Assembly: GCA_021812265.1 (NCBI GenBank)
Contig: JAKAOI010000049.1
Location: forward strand, 1 to 9,974
Source of the DNA: Chloroflexota bacterium
GTDB taxonomy: Bacteria; Chloroflexota; Ktedonobacteria; Ktedonobacterales; JACDGC01
Length of the DNA: 9,974 nt
Direction of reading: 5' to 3'
Shown: piece by piece, positions 6,258 to 9,974 of the stretch
Layout of the letters: each line of letters begins with the position of its first letter
Numbering within the stretch: the first letter of the stretch is position 1
Translations under genes and position numbers: made by a program
The notes under the pieces: model-generated
Seen by the model: only the letters and a program-made list of their open reading frames with translations
Database searches by the model: none
What the model was told of the DNA's origin: nothing

Positions 6258-6434
6258 ATGACTACAGCCTTAAATTTAAGCATAGGTGGATTTGTACTTA
6301 CAAGCATGCTTTTTATGCTTGGCGCCAGATCATTTGTATCTATGCGTATGAAGAAGTTACTTCGGACGGAAGCTATTTTTTTTCTTCTTTTTGCAATATT
6401 TTTTCTTTTGATGTTTTTTCTTAAGATTCCCTAG
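6258..6434 (+). CDS. Small two-helix membrane protein, 58 aa, unknown
   Basis: A 58-residue reading frame starting MTTALNLSIGGFVLTSMLFM. It has two hydrophobic segments (about 5-23 and 39-55) joined by a short basic loop rich in Arg and Lys (24-36: RSFVSMRMKKLLR), so it looks like a membrane hairpin with the loop in the cytoplasm. I do not recognise a family. AGGAG (6253-6257) touches the ATG and is too close to act well; AAAGGA (6241-6246) lies 11 bases upstream. A seven-codon frame (6231-6254) in the same phase ends just before it, so reinitiation is possible. It diverges from the sdpI-like gene, shares its AT-rich composition, and converges on the thymidylate-kinase operon. A small hydrophobic peptide beside an SdpI-type protein is suggestive, but no functional link is shown. 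Confidence 0.5.
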   Translation: MTTALNLSIGGFVLTSMLFMLGARSFVSMRMKKLLRTEAIFFLLFAIFFLLMFFLKIP

Positions 6435-6481
6435 AGCGTGTTCAGAAAATTCTCAAAAGCCAATTGCTAAATTGATAAGAA

Positions 6482-6514
6482 AAGAAGCAGCGCAATCATT
6501 AAGCGCTGCTTCTT
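6482..6514 (-). terminator. Terminator of the kinase / thymidylate-kinase operon
   Basis: AAGAAGCAGCGC (6482-6493) and GCGCTGCTTCTT (6503-6514) form a perfect 12-bp stem with a 9-base loop. On the reverse strand the stem runs into a T-rich tail (TTCTTATC). It lies 35 bases past the stop of the last gene of the operon. On the forward strand no T-run follows, so it is a poorer terminator for the small gene ending at 6434. Confidence 0.75.
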
Positions 6515-6548
6515 GCCTCAACTTCGCTTTTCGGAGGAATTTCACTAT

Positions 6549-7241
6549 TTACTCCAGCGGCAAAAGCGGCTCTATGCGTTTTTGCAATTCGGCTAAAACT
6601 TGCGGAACAGAGCGTGAAGCGTCGATAGTTTGGTAATGATATGTGTCTTTCATCTGCTCAAATTGTTTCAGCAGTTGTTTTTGATATTCCACAAAACTAT
6701 CATATAAATCGTCACCCAACCGCAAATCCATGCCCGATTCCCAATAATCAAATCCTCGCGGCACAATTCTTCTCACCAATGTGTGAATATCTACCTTTAA
6801 GTAAAATATTGCGTCGGGAATAAGCGCCAGGCTGTATACACCTTCTATCCACTTGTGGTCAGCGCCGCGCACCGTTGCCCGAGCAATAAGCGAATATATA
6901 TATCTGTCGGTTAAAACGATAAAGCCTGCGCGCAGCGCCGGAATGATAATATTTTCCAGTCTATCAGCAAAATCGGTGGCGTAAAATAAATCCATCGTTA
7001 GCGGACCAAGTGTATGGCCGCGCTTGGCGTCATCAATCCCCTTGCCGACAAGCGGAGAACGCCGCAAACCTGTATCTACCACAGCAAATCCCGAACTTTC
7101 CAGCCATGGACGCAGCAAAGATATTTGTGTGGATCGTCCGACGCCGTCGGTCCCTTCCAAAACAAACAGCCTGCCGGGAAGCAAATCTTCCGGAGCTTCA
7201 AAATCCATAGAATTGTGCCCATAAAACTGCATTTTTGTCAT
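6549..7241 (-). CDS. Thymidylate kinase-like protein with altered Walker A (Lys to Arg)
   Basis: A 230-residue P-loop protein of the thymidylate kinase family, whose members phosphorylate dTMP to dTDP with ATP. Preserved features are EGTDGVGRST (29-38), ATDFADR (88-94), the substrate-side DRY (112-114) and the YWESGMDL signature (about 165-172) shared with the upstream paralogue. The invariant Walker A lysine is replaced by Arg36 (codon CGA; a single base change from AAA or AAG would not produce it). That lysine contacts the ATP phosphates, so catalysis is probably weakened or changed. Start: ATG at 7241 with AAGGAG 8 bases upstream; it overlaps the stop of the upstream gene by 4 bases (ATGA), so the two are translationally coupled. 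An N-terminal extension of about 22 residues precedes the P-loop strand. It may be a regulatory or divergent paralogue rather than the housekeeping enzyme. Confidence 0.85.
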   Translation of the reverse strand: MTKMQFYGHNSMDFEAPEDLLPGRLFVLEGTDGVGRSTQISLLRPWLESSGFAVVDTGLRRSPLVGKGIDDAKRGHTLGPLTMDLFYATDFADRLENIIIPALRAGFIVLTDRYIYSLIARATVRGADHKWIEGVYSLALIPDAIFYLKVDIHTLVRRIVPRGFDYWESGMDLRLGDDLYDSFVEYQKQLLKQFEQMKDTYHYQTIDASRSVPQVLAELQKRIEPLLPLE

Positions 7242-7978
7242 AACGTTCTCTCCTTGCTGCGTCCGCGCTGAGAGCCGGCGCGCCCGGAAATAAAGCGTGA
7301 AGGCGCATTGCGGTACAACCCGGAAAGATGTGGCTCTACCAGTTCGCGCATCAGTCGCTGCTGGTCTTGAATCGGAGCCAGCGAATCCATAACCGTTAAA
7401 TGATACGGCTCTATCATCGATTCATATTCTTCCATAATTTTCTTCTGGAAGAGCTTAAAACTTTCTTTGGGGTCTGATGAAAGGCCTAAATCCATACCTG
7501 CTTCGTAATATTTCAGTTCAGCGCGGCCGCCAAGAATCCGGCTTAACGAAACATCCAGCGGTGTGCGGAAATAAAAAGCAATTGTTGGCTGCACCGCAAA
7601 ATTATATAAGTTGTGTACCCACTCGGTATTTACTCCGCGGGCGGCGTCACGGGCAAACGCCGTAAACACATACCTATCGGCTAAAACAATGGCGCCGGCT
7701 TTCAATGGCGGAATAATCCATTTTTCTGTGCGGTCTGCAAAGTCGGTGGCGTGAATAAGGCTGAATGTTGTTGGCGTAAGCAAATGTTTTTTCTTGCCGC
7801 GCGAAGTAGTCTCTTTTACTAAGGGAGAAGAGTTCCATTCGCTGAAAAAAACTGTATATCCTTCATTAACCAGCCATTGCCGCAGCAAGGCAATTTGAGT
7901 GCTTTTCCCAGAGCCGTCTACTCCCTCTACAACAAACAGTCTGCCGGGAAATTGAATTGGCGCAAATTGAAATCCCAT
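7238..7978 (-). CDS. tmk: Thymidylate kinase family protein
   Basis: A 246-residue P-loop NMP kinase of the thymidylate kinase family (dTMP + ATP to dTDP + ADP). The Walker A motif is intact: EGVDGSGKST (18-27). HATDFADR (76-83) and DRYVFTAFARDAARG (101-115) match the nucleotide-binding and substrate-binding segments. YYEAGMDLGLS (about 157-167) lies in the lid/C-terminal region and is shared with the downstream paralogue. At 246 residues it is longer than typical bacterial Tmk (about 205-215), partly through an Arg/Ser-rich tail (about 227-246). It is the middle gene of the kinase-tmk-tmk operon, 37 bases after the kinase stop, with a weak ribosome site (AAGTGA). Whether it is the cell's main Tmk or a specialised paralogue cannot be told from here. 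Confidence 0.85.
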   Translation of the reverse strand: MGFQFAPIQFPGRLFVVEGVDGSGKSTQIALLRQWLVNEGYTVFFSEWNSSPLVKETTSRGKKKHLLTPTTFSLIHATDFADRTEKWIIPPLKAGAIVLADRYVFTAFARDAARGVNTEWVHNLYNFAVQPTIAFYFRTPLDVSLSRILGGRAELKYYEAGMDLGLSSDPKESFKLFQKKIMEEYESMIEPYHLTVMDSLAPIQDQQRLMRELVEPHLSGLYRNAPSRFISGRAGSQRGRSKERTL

Positions 7979-8015
7979 ATAAAAATCACTTTATAAATCA
8001 GTAAGATATGTGGCG

Positions 8016-8984
8016 CTACATATTCGGCGCGCGCGCAAAACGCGGATCCACCGGCTGAACATCTGAAGCAGGCAGCGGCTGATTAAATGCGGCCGCCGGT
8101 GTTGACACATCGGGCTGAATTGCTGAAAGCTGTTTTGTTTCACAATGTTCTGTATAGTTTTCCTGCAACAGGCGTAAATCTGTTTCCATCTCTTTAGCGC
8201 GTTGATAGCGCTCTTGCGGCAGCCGCGCCATCGCCTTCAGAATAATCCGTTCGCATTCAATAGGGATATCCGGCTCCAGCACACTGGGAGGAACCGGCGC
8301 GCCCATATTTATGGCCTTGCTCATTTCTTGCAATGTGGCGCCGCGAAACGGTCGCATTCCGGTAATCATTTCATACAAACTTACACCCAGCGCATAAATA
8401 TCTGCCCGACCGTCAATTTTTTCTCCGTGTAAATTTTCCGGCGGAACATAATATAAACTGCCTACAACCATTCCTGTGCGGGTTATCGTATACAAGCCAT
8501 TAATACGCGCTAAACCAAAATCCAGCAACCGGGCGTGCGACCACCTATCGACAATAATATTATCGGGTTTAATATCTCTGTGAATCAGGTGGCCTTCGCT
8601 ATGAATATAATCCAGCGCATCAGCTATCTGCGCGCCGATCTCAATCGTTCGCAGCGGATCAATCTTTTTTTGCTTCTTTAAGGTTTGCCCAACTGTTATT
8701 CCGGAGATGTATTCCATGACATAATATATCATTGAGCCATCTTGTCCAGCGTCGAACACACGAATAACATTCGGGTGTTTCATCTTCTGCAGCGCATCTG
8801 TTTCCCGATTGAAACGGGTAATAAACGAATTATCAGAAGACAGCGCTGAAAGGAGAATTTTCATTGCAACAAACTGGTCGGGTTCATTTATCTTATGCGC
8901 TTTATATACAGCGCCCATCGAGCCTCGTCCGATTTCTTCATCAATAACATATCGTCCGATTTGGCGGCCAATCATGGTATCCAT
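8016..8984 (-). CDS. Hanks-type Ser/Thr protein kinase, soluble
   Basis: A 322-residue eukaryotic-like Ser/Thr kinase. Residues 11-277 are the kinase domain with all catalytic parts: GRGSMG loop (19-24), VAMK with Lys42, Glu61 in the C-helix, HRDIKPDN (135-142), DFG (155-157), a Thr-rich activation segment (166-176), PPE (181-183) in place of APE, and DIYALG (195-200). The C-terminal 45 residues are Pro/Ala-rich and probably disordered; there is no membrane helix or PASTA repeat, so it is cytoplasmic. I chose the ATG at 8984 because GGAGA (8991-8995) lies 6 bases before it. An upstream in-frame ATG at 9005 would add seven residues with a ribosome site too close; one at 8975 is also possible. 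It heads an operon with two thymidylate-kinase-like genes and is the likely partner of the two PP2C phosphatases at 2746-5376. Confidence 0.95.
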   Translation of the reverse strand: MDTMIGRQIGRYVIDEEIGRGSMGAVYKAHKINEPDQFVAMKILLSALSSDNSFITRFNRETDALQKMKHPNVIRVFDAGQDGSMIYYVMEYISGITVGQTLKKQKKIDPLRTIEIGAQIADALDYIHSEGHLIHRDIKPDNIIVDRWSHARLLDFGLARINGLYTITRTGMVVGSLYYVPPENLHGEKIDGRADIYALGVSLYEMITGMRPFRGATLQEMSKAINMGAPVPPSVLEPDIPIECERIILKAMARLPQERYQRAKEMETDLRLLQENYTEHCETKQLSAIQPDVSTPAAAFNQPLPASDVQPVDPRFARAPNM

Positions 8985-9085
8985 GGCAATTCTCCGGCAG
9001 AACATATCTCCGGTAAAACTTGCGTACCCGGCGGCAAATAAAAGAAATCCATAGGCCCCGCCTTTTTACGGACGTTAGCCTCCAC
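8972..9085 (-). CDS. Possible 37-aa leader ORF overlapping the kinase start
   Basis: A short reverse frame begins at GTG 9085 with AAAGGA about 4 bases upstream, or at ATG 9052 giving a 26-residue form. It ends at a TGA that overlaps the kinase's in-frame ATG at 8975 (ATGA). The C-terminal part reads MDFFYLPPGTQVLPEICSAG and onward to WIP. It overlaps the preferred kinase start (8984) by 13 bases. I recognise no family. It could be a coupled leader peptide or a chance frame; the second is at least as likely. Confidence 0.2.
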   Translation of the reverse strand: MEANVRKKAGPMDFFYLPPGTQVLPEICSAGELPWIP

Positions 9086-9318
9086 AGCTTCCTTTCTTGC
9101 CAGCGCTGTGTAAATGAATAACCAATTGCACAGCTTATGCGCAAGCCTTACTGTATCATATGATCGGCAATACTTGATAAAAATTAAATAAAAACAAAAA
9201 GAGAGGATGAATTTCCTCTCCTTTATTATACCGTTTATACTGCATTCTGCAATAAGCATACTACTTATTCTTGGATATATTGCTTTCTGCGCTCCAAGCA
9301 AATCAGCCGCATAAAATC
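8985..9318. other. Intergenic region between the membrane protein gene and the kinase
   Basis: This 334-base stretch holds the terminator of the right-hand gene (9191-9220), a tentative 37-codon leader frame (8972-9085) and the kinase ribosome site. A loose 6-bp inverted repeat, GCTGTG / CACAGC, with an 18-base spacer lies at about 9104-9133. A reverse extended -10-like site, TGA-TACAGT, lies near 9150-9158 but has no good -35, so the kinase promoter is not clearly identified. Nothing else is seen. Confidence 0.5.
9191..9220 (-). terminator. Rho-independent terminator of the right-edge membrane protein gene
   Basis: GAGAGGA (9201-9207) and TCCTCTC (9214-9220) form a perfect 7-bp stem with a 6-base loop. 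On the reverse strand a long T-rich run (TTTTTGTTTT, 9191-9200) follows directly. It lies about 100 bases past the stop of the gene at 9319-9974 and separates it from the kinase operon. Confidence 0.8.
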
Positions 9319-9974
9319 TTATTGCTGTTGCGGCGCAATATTTATTGCGCGCAGTGAAAAGGGTTTGGGAGCTTCCCAAAGCGCCAGCGTCATGAGTATG
9401 ATGAGCGGGCCGGTATTGGGATCGGTAGACATTCCCGAGAATATCATGCCAAACGCTTCAAAAAATCCCCATATACCAATTGCGCAAATAAGCGATACCA
9501 GCAACGCGCTGTGCAACGACTGAGGTTTGGCCAAAAGAATCCACACGCCCAGCGCTAAAAACAATAAAACAAGCAAGGCGTTAACAAGTCCTTCTGTCGG
9601 TTGTGTTATTGCCGCCACGCCGTGCAAAATAGGATCGAGCAGCGCGCCCTGGAGCGTTCCGGGATTATATAGTGTATTGACGGAATTAGAAATTTGCCCA
9701 TATTGCCACCAATACGGCTGAAGCTGCAGTAAACCGGCAAAAATCCAAAATCCTCCCAACGCGCGGCGCAGAAACACTCTTTGCTGTAAAGAAACCGGCT
9801 GCTCATCTACCGTAGCATAATGGATCTGTTCTTTATGTCGAAATACAATTGCAACTGCAATAATAACATATAGCAAAATGGAGCCGGGCGCGCCAACCAA
9901 CGCGCTGGATTGCCCCGTAAGCAAGCCGCTCAGCCCTTCACCGGCATACCAAAGCGCCACACCCAAAACAGCAG
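9319..9974 (-). CDS. Multi-pass membrane protein, partial (5' end outside window)
   Basis: The reading frame is open to the window edge, so only the C-terminal 217 residues or so are seen; the TTG at 9966 is unlikely to be the true start. At least five hydrophobic segments are present. Characteristic patches are W-Y-A-G-E-G-L-S-G-L-L-T-G, then G-A-P-G-S-I-L-L-Y, and near the end GMSTDPNTGPLIILMTLALW. I associate the 'GEG..GLLTG', 'GAPG' and 'TDPN.GPL' patches with an uncharacterised family of bacterial integral membrane proteins seen mainly in Actinobacteria; this is from memory and no function is assigned. The gene has its own terminator at 9191-9220 and so is probably transcribed apart from the downstream kinase operon. 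Confidence 0.75.
   Translation of the reverse strand, partial: AVLGVALWYAGEGLSGLLTGQSSALVGAPGSILLYVIIAVAIVFRHKEQIHYATVDEQPVSLQQRVFLRRALGGFWIFAGLLQLQPYWWQYGQISNSVNTLYNPGTLQGALLDPILHGVAAITQPTEGLVNALLVLLFLALGVWILLAKPQSLHSALLVSLICAIGIWGFFEAFGMIFSGMSTDPNTGPLIILMTLALWEAPKPFSLRAINIAPQQQ

Noticed and set aside
6433..6460. GAGCGTGTTCAGAAAATTCT resembling an insertion-sequence end
   Set aside because: No matching inverted copy or transposase gene was found in the window.
6460..6475. Short hairpin CAATT-GCTA-AATTG as terminator of the small forward gene
   Set aside because: The 5-bp AT-rich stem has no T-run after it on the forward strand.
8972..9379. 135-codon reverse frame spanning the kinase upstream region
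   Set aside because: It overlaps the end of the membrane protein gene in another phase and runs through the strong terminator at 9191-9220; only its last 37 codons are even weakly plausible.
1..9974. CRISPR array, tRNA or rRNA genes
   Set aside because: No regularly spaced repeats, cloverleaf-like segments or conserved rRNA stretches were seen on either strand.

Overview
The window looks like a chromosomal segment of a bacterium of roughly 45% G+C. Several families here point weakly to Chloroflexota (Anaerolineae-like): soluble Hanks-type kinases, PP2C phosphatases and FHA proteins with zinc ribbons, a stand-alone VWA protein, and thymidylate-kinase paralogues with an 'E-[AS]-G-M-D-L' signature. 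The taxon is an inference from gene content only. No rRNA, tRNA, CRISPR array or recognisable transposase gene is visible.

Layout. Positions 1-286 are an AT-rich control region with a 20-bp inverted repeat (1-20 / 176-195), a leftward-pointing promoter-like site, and a hairpin plus T-run just before a forward GtrA-family membrane protein gene (287-928). That gene converges on, and overlaps by 4 bases, a tightly packed reverse operon (5376 down to 925): PP2C phosphatase, zinc-ribbon/PP2C phosphatase, VWA protein, zinc-ribbon/FHA protein, with a sigma70-like promoter at 5439-5467. Next is an AT-rich island (about 5495-6440) with a reverse SdpI-family membrane protein and a forward 58-residue two-helix membrane protein, separated by a 335-bp control region holding a strong reverse promoter. 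A second reverse operon (8984 down to 6549) encodes a Ser/Thr kinase and two thymidylate-kinase-like proteins, and ends at a strong hairpin (6482-6514). The right edge holds the 3' part of a reverse multi-pass membrane protein gene with its own terminator (9191-9220).

How the genes may work together. The kinase (writer), two PP2C phosphatases (erasers) and the FHA protein (phosphothreonine reader) form a complete Ser/Thr phosphorylation toolkit, with a MIDAS-containing VWA protein as a likely scaffold. The thymidylate-kinase paralogues travel with the kinase; one has Arg in place of the Walker A Lys, which suggests a changed or lost activity. The SdpI-like protein and its small divergent neighbour look like a separate membrane or immunity-type island inserted between the two signalling operons.

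Main points for a second look: the inverted-repeat control region upstream of gtrA (possible invertible promoter and/or attenuator), the kinase-N-lobe-like segment with a zinc ribbon inside the larger PP2C, the Walker A substitution, and the repeat-flanked AT-rich island.
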